Positions 1 to 9,031 are shown, numbered from the stretch's first letter. The stretch is 51,532 bases of DNA from Candidatus Levybacteria bacterium RIFCSPHIGHO2_01_FULL_41_15 (GCA_001782165.1 MFNV01000010.1:1-51532), one strand, 5' to 3'. Program-made: numbers and translations. Notes: a model not told the origin generated them from the letters alone.

Positions 1-3000
1 GTTGGCTACCAGGCCCTCTACTCAAACACGACAGGCGCCAACAACACCGCCGTTGGCTACCGGGCCCTCTACTCAAACACAACAGGCGACTACAACACCG
101 CCGTTGGCTACAGTGCTCTCTCCTTAAACACAACAGGCGCCAGCAACACCGCTCTTGGCTACGACGCAGGTCGTACAAACAGCGGACAGTATTACAACCA
201 GACAGGAAGCAATAATGTATATCTTGGGTACAATGCAGGACCATGGACTCAGAATGCATCTTTTAATAACTCAACTGCCATAGGAGCGTATTCTCTGGTT
301 AATGCAAGCAATTCTCTGGTTCTCGGAGGAACAGCATTCTATGCAGTAAATGTAGGTATCGGCACCGCAACCCCATCAGCTGTACTTGATATCCAGGGAG
401 GACAAATGGGAGGAAATGCTGCTCTAATAGTAAACCAGACAGGAGTAAGTACAAATGATCTAATCACCGCCTCAGCATCAGGAACAACTAAATTTACTCT
501 TTCCAATGCCGGAGTAGCGTCCTTGGTAGGAGGCCAGACTGCAGATCTAACATCCCTTGGTAATGCAAATCTGACAATATCCGCAGGTGGTACAGGAGAC
601 CTAAGGCTTCTTTCTGATTCAGATACAGATATTCTCCTTCCCTATTCTGACTTTACATCTGAGGACAACAGTGTTCTATACACAGGTGTTGGCGGAAAAC
701 TCTCAGCACTTACTACTACAACATCAGGTCTGTGTATAGTCTCTGCAGCTGCTGACAATGCTCCTACATGGGCTACATGTCCCGGAGGATCCGGAGGAAG
801 CTCTAACTGGACACTTGATACCACAAATGGGCTTCTTTTCCCAAATAATAATACGGTAGATTTACTGGTTGGCGGCAGGGCAACCTCCTCTGCCAAATTC
901 GCAGTCTTAAACATAAACTCCGGTACTCCAACAGCATCTGTTTCTGCAGGAACAGCAGGAGGAGCTTTCTTGACAGCTGATGGGTATCTTTCAAGTACAG
1001 CAAGACAAACATTAACAATCGGTAATTCCTCAACCTACAATACCACAGGAAATGTCCTTCTTAATCCAAATGGAACAGGAAAAGTAGGAATAGGTCTTAC
1101 CAACCCCAATAACAATATCCAAGTTCTTGACCTTATCAACTTTGATGCAACAACCTCAGGAACCTTCCTTGGCTATAGAACTGGTTATGCTAATTCAGGC
1201 ACTGGAAGTACATTTGTAGGCTATGAGGCTGGATTTAGGAATACCACAGGTGTAAATACAGCCGTAGGTTATCAAGCCTTAGATGCGAATACAACAGGGA
1301 CCGCAAATGTGGCGATTGGGAAGTTTGCCCTTGGGGCTAATACCTCTGCCAGCAGTAATACAGCGATTGGTAATCAAGCCTTACAATCGAATACAACAGG
1401 GATCAAGAATGTGGCGATTGGAAGTACTACACTCCTCTCAAACACCACGGCCAGCCATAACATGGCGATCGGCTTCCAAGCCCTAACACTCAATACAACA
1501 GGAGCCCAAAATGCGGCGATTGGAAGTAGTACACTCCTCTCAAACACAACAGGCGCCAACAACACCGCCATAGGATTTCAAGCAGGATATGGAGCACCGG
1601 GGACAGGATTGTATGCAAATACAACAGGAAGCAATAACACTTTCATAGGGTACAATGCATCTGCCTTTTCAGCAACCCAGAGAAACAATATGACAGCGAT
1701 TGGAGTTTTCTCTGTTGTTGATCAGGCTAACTCTTTGGTTTTGGGAGGACTTGGATTTTATGCTGTGAATGTAGGTATTGGTACAGCCACTCCATCTGCA
1801 GTCCTTGATATACAAGGAGGCCAAATGGGAGGAAATGCCGCTCTTATTGTGAACCAGACAGGAGCAAGCGCAAATGATCTATTTACAGCCTCTGCCTCGG
1901 GCGTTACCAAATTTACAATACAAAATGGGGGAACAGCCTCATCAGCGGGGAATTTTGTATTTGATACTACGGGAATTATATCAACCACCAAAAAACAGAC
2001 CTTAACCTTGGGCGATGCAAATACCGGGGAGATACATATTTATACCCCTGCCGGAGCTAAAACCGAATTATTATGCTCAAACGCGTCCCATGGCGATGCA
2101 CTGGCCTTAAGTGATGCGAGCATTGGAGATTGCTCCAATGCCGGTCAAGGGGATATTGCTGAATATTATGGTTCTTCCGGAGATTTAGAGCCCGGAGATT
2201 TAGTAGTTATGGACCAAAATAAGGCTCCCCAAGAAGTCCAGACTGATGTAGGTCATGGAAGTAAAGCTTGGGTAAAAAAATCCAGCTATCCATACGACAA
2301 TAAACTTATAGGAATAGTATCGACTAATCCTTCCCGCTTCTCATTATTATCTGATGGAGTCTTTGAAGAAGAAGAAATTTCCGTTCCCGTTGCCCTAGTT
2401 GGCCGAGTACCGGTTAAAGTTTCAACCGAAAACGGACCTATTAATATAGGAGATGTACTGACATCCTCTTCGGTTCCCGGAGTCGCGATGAAGTCTACCA
2501 GAGCAGGACAAGTTGTTGGAAAAGCTTTGCAATCCTTCGACGGAGCTCAGGACGACATTGGTCGGATAATTGCCTTTGTGAATGTTTCCTGGTCTGACCC
2601 ATCGGTTTATATTACTGCGGATGGAACCTTAGCAAATACCAATCCTTTGAGCTCAGAGGCGGCGGCGCTGGCGCTGGGGCTACCTTCGGTGCCCGAAGCG
2701 CCAACAATTATGTCTAACGATCCCGTATCGTCAGCCTCGTCATCATCTGGGAGTTTTGATTTGGCGAGTGATCAGAACTTTATAGATCTTAAGAACAGAG
2801 TGGCAAGTGTTGAAGCGCAAATTGAAAGTTTGCGCTCGGATATTATAAACAGTTCGACCCAGTCCGCATTCTTGCAAAGCGTTTTGGGCGACACGTCAAA
2901 CGTGCCTATCGCGTCTGACTCGGCAGAGTTTGTCTCAAATCTTCAAAACCTTGATATACAGTCGGCTACGATTTCGGGAAACCTTATGGTTTTGGGGAGA

Positions 3001-3492
3001 ACAACACTCTCGGATCTTGGAGTAACAGGAAATATAACGGCAGGGCTTCTCTCGATTCACGGTTTGGACAGTTCGGCTAACAACGGAGACGGGGGGGCGA
3101 CTATAAATAGCATTGGAGATCTCAACCTTCAAAACAATCAGTTGGGCGGAATAAATATACTTGCCGGCAAAGTTACAATTGATAATAAAGGAAACATTAA
3201 GACAGAGGGCGAGCTCACAGTTAAGAAAGTCAATATAGATACGGCCGCGTCAGACGCGGCATCGTTGGGTTCCGCAACCCTGCTCGCAGGACAGACCAGT
3301 GTCATAATTGAGACGACTGCGGTTACCAATAAGTCCAAAGTATTTATAACGCCTACAACCAAGACAGGGAACAGAAGCTTGATAGTTTCGCAAAAGAGCG
3401 CGGGGACAGGATTTACAGTCACAATCGAAACATCTTACACAAGCGATATTAAATTTGACTGGTGGATTGTGGACGAAGTCCACAATCCATAA
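1..3492 (+). CDS. Fibre-like repeat surface protein, 5' end outside window
   Basis: The reading frame is open from base 1, so the gene begins before the window; the ATG at 406 is internal. About 1163 residues are visible. The first ~130 and residues ~395-560 carry repeats of the type AVGYxAL.. NTTGxxNTAIG, like the head repeats of trimeric autotransporter adhesins and phage fibres. A block containing VGIGTATPSAVLDIQGG occurs twice (near nt 355 and 1765), so the repeat-plus-linker unit is duplicated. Around nt 2145-2580 a domain beginning GDIAEYYG and containing VALVGRVPVKV resembles the autoproteolytic peptidase G2/fibre-chaperone type domain. A heptad-like stretch near nt 2790-2870 suggests coiled-coil trimerisation, and the C-terminus ends in a beta-rich module (FDWWIVD). 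Probable secreted or cell-surface adhesin; the substrate is unknown. Confidence 0.75.
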   Translation, partial: VGYQALYSNTTGANNTAVGYRALYSNTTGDYNTAVGYSALSLNTTGASNTALGYDAGRTNSGQYYNQTGSNNVYLGYNAGPWTQNASFNNSTAIGAYSLVNASNSLVLGGTAFYAVNVGIGTATPSAVLDIQGGQMGGNAALIVNQTGVSTNDLITASASGTTKFTLSNAGVASLVGGQTADLTSLGNANLTISAGGTGDLRLLSDSDTDILLPYSDFTSEDNSVLYTGVGGKLSALTTTTSGLCIVSAAADNAPTWATCPGGSGGSSNWTLDTTNGLLFPNNNTVDLLVGGRATSSAKFAVLNINSGTPTASVSAGTAGGAFLTADGYLSSTARQTLTIGNSSTYNTTGNVLLNPNGTGKVGIGLTNPNNNIQVLDLINFDATTSGTFLGYRTGYANSGTGSTFVGYEAGFRNTTGVNTAVGYQALDANTTGTANVAIGKFALGANTSASSNTAIGNQALQSNTTGIKNVAIGSTTLLSNTTASHNMAIGFQALTLNTTGAQNAAIGSSTLLSNTTGANNTAIGFQAGYGAPGTGLYANTTGSNNTFIGYNASAFSATQRNNMTAIGVFSVVDQANSLVLGGLGFYAVNVGIGTATPSAVLDIQGGQMGGNAALIVNQTGASANDLFTASASGVTKFTIQNGGTASSAGNFVFDTTGIISTTKKQTLTLGDANTGEIHIYTPAGAKTELLCSNASHGDALALSDASIGDCSNAGQGDIAEYYGSSGDLEPGDLVVMDQNKAPQEVQTDVGHGSKAWVKKSSYPYDNKLIGIVSTNPSRFSLLSDGVFEEEEISVPVALVGRVPVKVSTENGPINIGDVLTSSSVPGVAMKSTRAGQVVGKALQSFDGAQDDIGRIIAFVNVSWSDPSVYITADGTLANTNPLSSEAAALALGLPSVPEAPTIMSNDPVSSASSSSGSFDLASDQNFIDLKNRVASVEAQIESLRSDIINSSTQSAFLQSVLGDTSNVPIASDSAEFVSNLQNLDIQSATISGNLMVLGRTTLSDLGVTGNITAGLLSIHGLDSSANNGDGGATINSIGDLNLQNNQLGGINILAGKVTIDNKGNIKTEGELTVKKVNIDTAASDAASLGSATLLAGQTSVIIETTAVTNKSKVFITPTTKTGNRSLIVSQKSAGTGFTVTIETSYTSDIKFDWWIVDEVHNP
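1183..1650 (+). repeat. Head-repeat array in the fibre gene
   Basis: Tandem degenerate repeats of about 42-72 nt encode the motif (A)IGxxAL..NTTGxxN(T/V)A. A second array of the same family occupies bases 1-170. Near-identical runs such as ctcctctcaaacac recur, which suggests recent duplication or gene conversion. Confidence 0.8.
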
Positions 3493-3507
3493 TTGTTAAA
3501 TTGTTCG

Positions 3508-3540
3508 ATTGCTAAATTGCTATGAAATATCTGGAGTTGA
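3508..3540 (+). repeat. Duplicated start region, copy 1
   Basis: Thirty-three nt that include the ATG and first five codons (MKYLEL) of the gene at 3522. They match positions 4289-4321 at 32 of 33 positions. The rest of the two genes is far more diverged. Confidence 0.9.
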
Positions 3541-3893
3541 ATGACATAACTTCTTATAAAAAAGCCTTCCTTCTGTCTAATTATGTTTGGGACATTATTT
3601 CCTCTTGGAAATTCTTTGAAAAAGAGACTGTAGGAATTCAATTTGTAAGATCAATAGATTCAATATCGGCTAACATCGCAGAGGGGTTTGGAAGATTTAA
3701 CAAGAAAGATAAAATTAAATTCTATTACTATTCATTGGGTTCTGTTCGGGAAAGTTTGGACTGGAATGAAAAGTCAAAAATTAGAAAACTTATAAGTGAA
3801 AGTCAATATAAGAAGATTTTTTCTGAGCTAGAATTTTTACCTAAAGAGATTCATCAGTTAATTAAATTTACTTTTAGTAAATTGAAGCAATAG
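3522..3893 (+). CDS. Four-helix-bundle protein (S23/TIGR02436-like)
   Basis: A 123-residue helical protein with the family hallmark SANIAEGFGR at residues 49-58, followed by a basic K-D-K-I segment and a YYSLGSVRES helix. The family was first seen as the protein encoded in rRNA intervening sequences of Leptospira and relatives; its molecular role is unsettled, though RNA or rRNA association is suspected. It is the first of three tandem family members here. The start codon lies inside a 33-nt sequence that is repeated, with one mismatch, at the start of the gene at 4303, so the translation start region itself was duplicated. Confidence 0.85.
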   Translation: MKYLELNDITSYKKAFLLSNYVWDIISSWKFFEKETVGIQFVRSIDSISANIAEGFGRFNKKDKIKFYYYSLGSVRESLDWNEKSKIRKLISESQYKKIFSELEFLPKEIHQLIKFTFSKLKQ

Positions 3894-3922
3894 AACAATA
3901 CAACAATCTAACAATTGTTAAT

Positions 3923-4267
3923 ATGAGTATAGAATTATCTCTTTACATCGAAAAAAGGATTTTAAATCTTCTGCTTTTTGCCTTGGAGCTTAAAAGGCAA
4001 CTGCCTGAAAGCTCTGATAATTTCATTTTATCCAATCAGATAGTAAGGATAATAAGACGCCTTGAGAGTATTTATGAGATGGCAAGGCAGGTAGGAGAAG
4101 GGGAGGAATTCGTTTCAGTGATGGTTGAAGCACAGAAAGAGGCGCGAGAAACGAAGTATTGGATTAGGGTTCTAAAAGAGTCAAATGCGCAACTACGTAT
4201 AATTTCGGAGCTTGAGGATGAAAGCGAGGAGCTAATTAAGATTTTCTCAAGAATTATCAGTATGTAG
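3923..4267 (+). CDS. Divergent four-helix-bundle-like protein
   Basis: A 114-residue, almost wholly helical protein lying 29 nt after the preceding four-helix-bundle gene. It lacks the NIAEG hallmark. The spacing of helices (FALELKRQLPE, ILSNQIVRIIRRLES, SVMVEAQKEARETKYWIRVL) follows the S23-like layout, and the ARETKYWIRVL segment is typical of TIGR02436 relatives. Membership of the family is inferred from this pattern and from the two neighbours. It is likely co-transcribed with them. No catalytic motif is visible. Confidence 0.6.
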   Translation: MSIELSLYIEKRILNLLLFALELKRQLPESSDNFILSNQIVRIIRRLESIYEMARQVGEGEEFVSVMVEAQKEARETKYWIRVLKESNAQLRIISELEDESEELIKIFSRIISM

Positions 4268-4288
4268 AATTAATTGCTAGATTGCTAA

Positions 4289-4321
4289 ATTGCTAAATTG
4301 TTATGAAATATCTGGAGTTGA
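4289..4321 (+). repeat. Duplicated start region, copy 2
   Basis: Partner of 3508-3540 with one C-to-T difference. It supplies the ATG and the first codons of the gene at 4303. Confidence 0.9.
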
Positions 4322-4896
4322 AAATGAAAAATAAGAATTTAAAGACCAAGGCGGGATATGAATATCTGCTGGCTTATAAAATAACTGTACCAATTTATGA
4401 CTACACGGTTGAATTTGTAAAAAGATGGATTAACGGTCGCTCAAGAACCAAAGATCAAATGGAGCAGGCTGCCCGTTCGGGGATGACAAACATTGCAGAG
4501 GGAAATAAACAAAAGAGCCTGGAGCTTTATATAAAATTGGCTGGTATTTCGCGAGGAAGCCTTGAGGAGCTTTTGAAAGATTATTTATCTTTTGCTAGAC
4601 AAAACTCTATAGATATTTGGGATAAGCAAAGATGTGTAAGGGAAATAAGGGAGATAGGGCAGATATGGGAAATAATAAAGAAAAATCCTACTCTCCCGGA
4701 TTCCCCCAATTTCCCCAATCTCCCACATGATAAGGAGAAGGCAGTTAATTTAATGCTGACTCTAATAAACCAAGCAAACTATCTTTTAGATAAATTAGTC
4801 GAGGCCTTGCTAAAAAAGCATCAGGAGAAGGGCGGATTTTCAGAGAACCTTCTTAAAAGAAGAATTGAATACAGGAGCATTAAGCTAAAACAATAG
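4303..4896 (+). CDS. Four-helix-bundle suffix-domain protein
   Basis: A 197-residue protein with the hallmark MTNIAEGNKQ at residues 61-70, followed by a longer C-terminal region than in the classic family; this long form is often annotated 'four helix bundle suffix domain'. A Pro-rich linker (residues ~127-140) separates two helical halves. The first ATG lies in the duplicated start region shared with the gene at 3522. The alternative ATG at 4324 (MKNKN) would remove that borrowed segment and may be the ancestral start. Function unknown; association with nucleic acid is only a suspicion from the family. Confidence 0.75.
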   Translation: MKYLELKMKNKNLKTKAGYEYLLAYKITVPIYDYTVEFVKRWINGRSRTKDQMEQAARSGMTNIAEGNKQKSLELYIKLAGISRGSLEELLKDYLSFARQNSIDIWDKQRCVREIREIGQIWEIIKKNPTLPDSPNFPNLPHDKEKAVNLMLTLINQANYLLDKLVEALLKKHQEKGGFSENLLKRRIEYRSIKLKQ

Positions 4897-4941
4897 AATG
4901 AGCAATATAACAATAAAACAATTGAGCAATTCAAGGCATAC

Positions 4942-4969
4942 TTGACAGACTAATCTAATCTGCTAGAAT
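4942..4969 (+). promoter_or_regulatory. Leaderless promoter of the beta-helix protein
   Basis: TTGACA, 16-nt spacer, TAGAAT, then 8 nt to the ATG at 4978. Transcription should start at or next to the start codon. Confidence 0.7.
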
Positions 4970-4977
4970 AAACTTGC

Positions 4978-7431
4978 ATGAGACGGTTTTTCAAAATATC
5001 GCCGACGCTTCAAAGTAAATTTTTTCCGCTTTTCTCAGCGCTTTTGTTAATTTTGCCTCCTTTTCTTTCGATGGTAGGACCGGTTTATTCACAAAGCACT
5101 GTTCTTGCCGTTGCCTTTGCTGCCGTCGAGCCCAGTCCCGAGATCTGCGACGGCATCGACAACGACCTCAACGGTCTGGTCGACGAGGGTTTCCCCGATA
5201 CCGACGGCGACACCATGGCCGACTGCGTGGACCCCGACGACGACAACGACGGCATCCCCGACGCCACCGACGCCTGCCCGCTCGACCCCGAAGACTTCGA
5301 CGGCTTCGAAGACTTCGACGGCTGTCCCGAGCCAGATCCAACTCCCACTCCCACTCCTACTCCAACCCCAACACCCTCTCCAACTCCCACTCCTACTCCA
5401 ACCCCAACACCCTCTCCAACTCCAACCCCCATTCCATGCGAGACTTTTGTAACAGTTCCCGACGCAGATCCTTCAACATTTACCGTAAACTCAACCTGCG
5501 ATGAGCCGGATGCAACTATCGGTGATGGATTTTGTGATGCAGGCTTAGTGACTAATAAATGTACCTTGCGCGCTGCTATTGCGGAAGCCAATTCCCATCC
5601 CAATACCAACCCTGCCACTCCTGACACAATAAACTTTAGTATGGGTTCAGGTACCCAAACAATCGCTCCGCTTTCTGCTCTTCCAACACTTATCGACCCG
5701 GTAATAATCGACGGCACAACCCAACCCGGATTTGCCGGAACGCCGATTGTTGAATTAAGCGGAGTGAATGTTAGCGGAGTCAATGGCCTTCATATCACAT
5801 CCGGCGACAGTACTGTACAGGGTCTTGTTATTAACCGATTTCCAACCGCCAGTACCTTTGGTATGGCTATAAGAATCGGAAACAATGGCAGAAATACCAT
5901 TAAAGGAAATTTCATTGGTACCGACGTTACCGGTAGCGTGGCGCAGGCAAATGGTTTTGGGATTTTAATAGAGAACGGGTCCAACAACAACACAATTGGT
6001 GGAACTTCCGCTGTTGATAGGAATATTATTTATCCCGGGAATACTTCTGGAGTTGAGATCTCGGGAGATGGCACAGATAACAATACAATTATTGGTAATT
6101 ACATTGGAGTCAGAACTGATGGTAGTGCAGTAATAGCTGGGGTACAAGGCAATAATGGTATACGAATATCAAATGGCAGTAAAAATAATGATATCGGCGG
6201 TAACTCTGCAAGCAGACGAAATATTATTTCCGGCAACAGTTTTGGAGTCAAAATTGATAATGCAGGATCTGAGAACAATCGAGTTATGGGAAATTACATT
6301 GGATCTGATAGCACTGGTACTGTAGCAATAGGAAACAGCGTAGGCGTTCGTCTTGGAAGCTCGTCCCAGCACAATAATATAGGCGGTCCCGGTAATGGAG
6401 ACGGTAATATAATATCAGGCAATCAGAACGGAATTGAGATTCACACAAGTGCAAAATTTAATTCTATTGAAGGCAACCAGATCGGATTAAAAGCTCCGCT
6501 CGGAGGTCCCCTTGCAAGAGAAAGCGGAATAAGAGCAGCAGAATCTGAAGCACTCCCGAATTCTGTAGGTATATATATACTTTTAGGCTCCCAAGATAAT
6601 ACAGTAGGGGGAGCAACTACGGAAGAGTTTAATACAATTGCTCATAATACGGGTGAGGGAATTCATGTTGACGGACAAGATACCACGGGCAATACTTTAA
6701 GCGCTAATTCTATTTATGATAATGGCACCGGGATTAATAATTCTAACGGCGGAAATGGAGAACTTGCGGCTCCTGTCGTGACCGAGACCGGTTCTGCGGG
6801 AGGCACTTCCTGCGCACTTTGCAAAATTGATATTTATTCGGATGATGGAAACCAAGGCCGGATTTATGAGGCTACAGTTTATGCAGATTCAGATGGCAAT
6901 TGGCACTACCCGGGCGCCGTTACCGGACCTAATGTCACCGCTATTGCAACAGACGGAACTGGTAACTCCTCTGAATTTTCCATTCCGGCAACTGTCCCGG
7001 CTGGATTTCACGATGTCAAGGTCAAAAAACTGGACAGTGGAGGTAAGGCTTTGGCGTTGGGCGGTGATGGCAAAGCCGACCGTGACGTCCATTTAGAGTT
7101 TCAGAATAAGAGCGCCCACACCGAGATTATCCGCGGAAGTCTTGAATTGGCCGGACTACCCGAAGGGTGCACTGCCACAAACCTCAAAACTGGGGCGCTA
7201 ATTGGTTCACCTGGGGGCTTACTGGTAGACGATACTTCAAGCTACTTGCAAAACCAGACTAAGAAATTTAACTTCAAGATGAGAATTATCTGTTCGCCAA
7301 TTCCTGCAAAAACTCCCATTACTTTTAAGGCAAGAGTAGATCATAACGCTGACGATGGCTTGGGTGCGGACAATGATGATTCCAATCCCGTAAACAACAT
7401 CCTTACTCGCTTCCACATCCTCAAAAAGTGA
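4978..7431 (+). CDS. Secreted TSP3-linker-CSLREA-beta-helix protein
   Basis: An 817-residue exported protein. Residues 1-45 form a signal peptide or single anchor (hydrophobic run LFSALLLILPPFLSMVG). Then come a DGIDNDLNGLVDEG metal-binding motif and acidic thrombospondin type-3-like calcium repeats (DTDGDTMADCVDPDDDNDG), a Pro-Thr linker (residues ~121-155), a CSLREA-type segment (CTLRAAIAEAN), and about 450 residues of right-handed beta-helix repeats (IxGNxI, NxIGG). The C-terminus has an Ig-like or DUF11-like beta domain. The likely role is calcium-stabilised surface adhesion or glycan binding. The stretch at about 5105-5340 is conspicuously GC-rich beside the AT-rich remainder, which suggests a grafted N-terminal module. 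It ends with TGA. Confidence 0.7.
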   Translation: MRRFFKISPTLQSKFFPLFSALLLILPPFLSMVGPVYSQSTVLAVAFAAVEPSPEICDGIDNDLNGLVDEGFPDTDGDTMADCVDPDDDNDGIPDATDACPLDPEDFDGFEDFDGCPEPDPTPTPTPTPTPTPSPTPTPTPTPTPSPTPTPIPCETFVTVPDADPSTFTVNSTCDEPDATIGDGFCDAGLVTNKCTLRAAIAEANSHPNTNPATPDTINFSMGSGTQTIAPLSALPTLIDPVIIDGTTQPGFAGTPIVELSGVNVSGVNGLHITSGDSTVQGLVINRFPTASTFGMAIRIGNNGRNTIKGNFIGTDVTGSVAQANGFGILIENGSNNNTIGGTSAVDRNIIYPGNTSGVEISGDGTDNNTIIGNYIGVRTDGSAVIAGVQGNNGIRISNGSKNNDIGGNSASRRNIISGNSFGVKIDNAGSENNRVMGNYIGSDSTGTVAIGNSVGVRLGSSSQHNNIGGPGNGDGNIISGNQNGIEIHTSAKFNSIEGNQIGLKAPLGGPLARESGIRAAESEALPNSVGIYILLGSQDNTVGGATTEEFNTIAHNTGEGIHVDGQDTTGNTLSANSIYDNGTGINNSNGGNGELAAPVVTETGSAGGTSCALCKIDIYSDDGNQGRIYEATVYADSDGNWHYPGAVTGPNVTAIATDGTGNSSEFSIPATVPAGFHDVKVKKLDSGGKALALGGDGKADRDVHLEFQNKSAHTEIIRGSLELAGLPEGCTATNLKTGALIGSPGGLLVDDTSSYLQNQTKKFNFKMRIICSPIPAKTPITFKARVDHNADDGLGADNDDSNPVNNILTRFHILKK
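5338..5440 (+). repeat. Pro-Thr linker tandem repeat
   Basis: A ~36-nt unit made of cca/act/ccc triplets occurs about twice, plus partial copies, and encodes PTPTPTPTPS. It creates long open frames on both strands that are not genes. Confidence 0.85.
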
Positions 7432-7447
7432 ATTTGACGACGATTTG

Positions 7448-7470
7448 ACGATCCCGTATCGTTATGTTTT
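7448..7470. terminator. Possible terminator between convergent genes
   Basis: ACGAT-cccgt-ATCGT stem-loop followed by a T-rich stretch (tatgtttt), in the 44-nt gap between the beta-helix gene and rplL, which converge. The stem is short. Confidence 0.35.
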
Positions 7471-7475
7471 CGTCA

Positions 7476-7898
7476 CTACTTGAGTTCAACCGTAGCTCCC
7501 GCGGTCGTTAGTTTTTCCTTGGCTTCTTCCGCTGTCTTTTTGTTGACCTGAGTCATAACCTCTTTTGGCGCAGCGTCCACCAAATCTTTTGCTTCCTTAA
7601 GTCCTAATGTTGGGACCAATTCTCTTAGAGCTTTAATGACTGAAATTTTATTTGCTCCGGAATTTGCAATTACAACATTAAAGACAGTTTGTTCTTCCAC
7701 TGGCTCCTGATCTCCCGCCGGTTGCGCTGCTCCGTTTGCCGGTATGGATGCAACCATTGCCTGAGCCGAAACTCCAAATTTCTCTTCAAGTGCTTTCACA
7801 AAATCAGAAAGCTCCAAAACTGTCATCTGTCCGACTGCTTTTATTAAATCGTCTGTTTTCGTCCCCGATTTAATCGGGGTCGTTTTTTTATCTGCCAT
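7476..7898 (-). CDS. rplL: 50S ribosomal protein bL12 (L7/L12)
   Basis: Forms the ribosomal stalk that recruits translation GTPases. The N-terminal dimerisation region ([26 protein letters not shown]) is followed by an Ala/Pro/Gln hinge and the C-terminal domain ([29 protein letters not shown]). I place the start at 7898 (MADKKTTP) because GGGAGGTG lies 6 nt upstream; the longer frame to 7925 lacks such a site and overlaps rplJ's stop. The protein is 140 residues, slightly long for the family owing to the N-terminal [12 protein letters not shown] segment, which is encoded by a CCCGATTTAATCGGG palindrome. It is co-transcribed with rplJ. Confidence 0.95.
   Translation of the reverse strand: MADKKTTPIKSGTKTDDLIKAVGQMTVLELSDFVKALEEKFGVSAQAMVASIPANGAAQPAGDQEPVEEQTVFNVVIANSGANKISVIKALRELVPTLGLKEAKDLVDAAPKEVMTQVNKKTAEEAKEKLTTAGATVELK
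7862..7882. repeat. Palindrome inside rplL
   Basis: CCCCGATTTAATCGGGG is a near-perfect palindrome in the N-terminal coding region. It encodes extra residues before the conserved L7/L12 domain. A relative (CCCGATTAAATAGGG) lies near 9106. Confidence 0.6.
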
Positions 7899-7924
7899 AT
7901 CTACACCTCCCTTCAAATTAGTCA

Positions 7925-8461
7925 CTAACCACTAGTTGCTAGTTGCTTTTTGTTTTGGACAACTTTTAAAGTTAAAACCAAATTATTAATATTCCATGAA
8001 AGAGTTCTATGAAGTCCATAAATAGGAGATTTTAATACGCTTATAACTTGAGAAAGCAATACTTCACGAGAGGGAAGCATGGCTAATTTTAGTACTTGAT
8101 CACCTGTAAGCGCTTGATTATCTAGAATGCCAAATTTAATCGTAGGAAGACCAAACATTTTAAGACTTTTTGCAAGTTGCTTTAAAGGGGGAATTGCATC
8201 GCCGTATGCAAAAAGGGTGGCGGTGGGACCGGTAGAATTTGAAATTTGATCCGCCGACTTGGCGGATGAAATTTGAAGCGCACGCGCAAGCAGGGTGTTT
8301 TTTGTAACCACCAGCTCTGCGTCTAACATTTTAAGAGATTTTTTCAGCTCTTCTAGTTGCTTGTGCTTAAGACCTTGGTAATTAACAAAGACCAAGCTTT
8401 TGGCGCGATCGACCTTTTCTTTGAGCCTTCCGACAATATCAATTTTTTTCTGACTTGGCAT
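7925..8461 (-). CDS. rplJ: 50S ribosomal protein uL10
   Basis: Base of the ribosomal stalk that anchors bL12 dimers. 178 residues, normal length. The N-terminal rRNA-binding part shows the family pattern ([43 protein letters not shown]). The C-terminal helix that binds bL12 follows. It sits 26 nt upstream of the chosen rplL start, in the usual rplJL order. Between residues 64 and 72 a TCCGCC...GGCGGA palindrome is embedded in frame (AKSADQ). In most bacteria rplJ directly follows rplA; here an island of about 4 kb intervenes. Confidence 0.95.
   Translation of the reverse strand: MPSQKKIDIVGRLKEKVDRAKSLVFVNYQGLKHKQLEELKKSLKMLDAELVVTKNTLLARALQISSAKSADQISNSTGPTATLFAYGDAIPPLKQLAKSLKMFGLPTIKFGILDNQALTGDQVLKLAMLPSREVLLSQVISVLKSPIYGLHRTLSWNINNLVLTLKVVQNKKQLATSG
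8243..8273. repeat. In-frame palindromic element in rplJ
   Basis: The arms AAATTT-g-ATCCGCC and GGCGGAT-g-AAATTT surround a 5-nt loop. The core TCCGCC..GGCGGA is the same as in the 43-bp flanking repeats at 8965 and 12660. It is translated as part of L10 without disrupting the frame. Confidence 0.7.
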
Positions 8462-8960
8462 ATTTATCCTGAGAGGACCTGCTTGCTCGCCTCGACTTGC
8501 CTCGCGTCGAAGCGGGTTCGGCGAAGCGGGCCGGCAGGCTTTCGTTGGGTTTTTGGTTTAAAACTTCGACACTTCGACTTTGCTCAGTGCTCAGCTCCCA
8601 GCGGTCTTAGGATTTTGATATCTTACCAAACCTTCGGAAATTCGTCAAGGACATAAATTTCTTCTCCTTTTTCCGCAAAGGAACCCAAATCCTTTTTAAA
8701 TTTTTTCTTTTCTTGTGCCGACAAGAGAACCAGAAGCTCTCACCATGTCTCTCCTCATGCTTTCGAAGTTGATTTCGTTTGTCGGGTGATAATTTTCCAC
8801 GCTTGTCAAGCAAGCGAACTCCTTTCAGTCCGTTCCCTCCGAATTCACGGGTTCCCCCTGACGCACTCCATCAACTTCTCACGCATTCGAAATTCGAAAT
8901 GGCGATGTTTAATAATTCAACAATTTAACAAAGTATAACAATTTTGTCTATTGAGCCCAC
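8462..8960 (-). other. rplJ upstream region, leader-like, no clear gene
   Basis: This 500-nt stretch contains GC-rich short repeats near 8483-8545, a fragment resembling the common cttcgac..gctcag motif (8564-8592), and on the minus strand a CTTGT-cggc-ACAAG hairpin near 8722. A small basic minus-strand frame, 8607-8813, has an AAAGGAG site ahead of a TTG start and would encode 68 Lys/Arg-rich residues. The position fits an rplJL autoregulatory leader (L10 leader), but I cannot match the known consensus, and I do not call the small frame a gene. Confidence 0.35.
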
Positions 8961-8964
8961 CCAA

Positions 8965-9007
8965 CTTACTTTTCACCTTTTCATCCGCCAGCTGGCGGAA
9001 CGGCTCA
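8965..9007. repeat. 43-bp island-flanking direct repeat, left copy
   Basis: Identical over 43 bp to 12660-12702, same orientation. It begins cttacttttcacctttt, contains the perfect 16-bp palindrome TCCGCCAGCTGGCGGA and ends cggctca. A further GCTC-aaa-GAGC hairpin overlaps its right edge; the right copy keeps that stem but has loop acg. Confidence 0.95.
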
Positions 9008-9031
9008 AAGAGCATTTATCGAGGGGTCTGC

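Noticed and set aside
406-3492. ATG at 406 as the start of the fibre gene
   Set aside because: The same frame is open and repeat-coding from base 1, so the ATG is internal.
5085-5783. Long minus-strand ORF rich in Val-Gly repeats
   Set aside because: It is the mirror of the Pro-Thr linker and GC-rich module of the beta-helix gene; the repeats alone keep it open.
7899-7925. Longer start for rplL
   Set aside because: A strong ribosome site precedes the ATG at 7898, and the extension overlaps rplJ's stop.
8357-8656. Plus-strand ORF of 99 codons over the rplJ start
   Set aside because: Antisense to rplJ and its leader, low-quality sequence, no family pattern.
8607-8813. Small basic protein upstream of rplJ
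   Set aside because: It has a ribosome-site-like sequence and TTG start but no recognisable family, and it overlaps what should be the rplJL leader; left as undecided rather than called.
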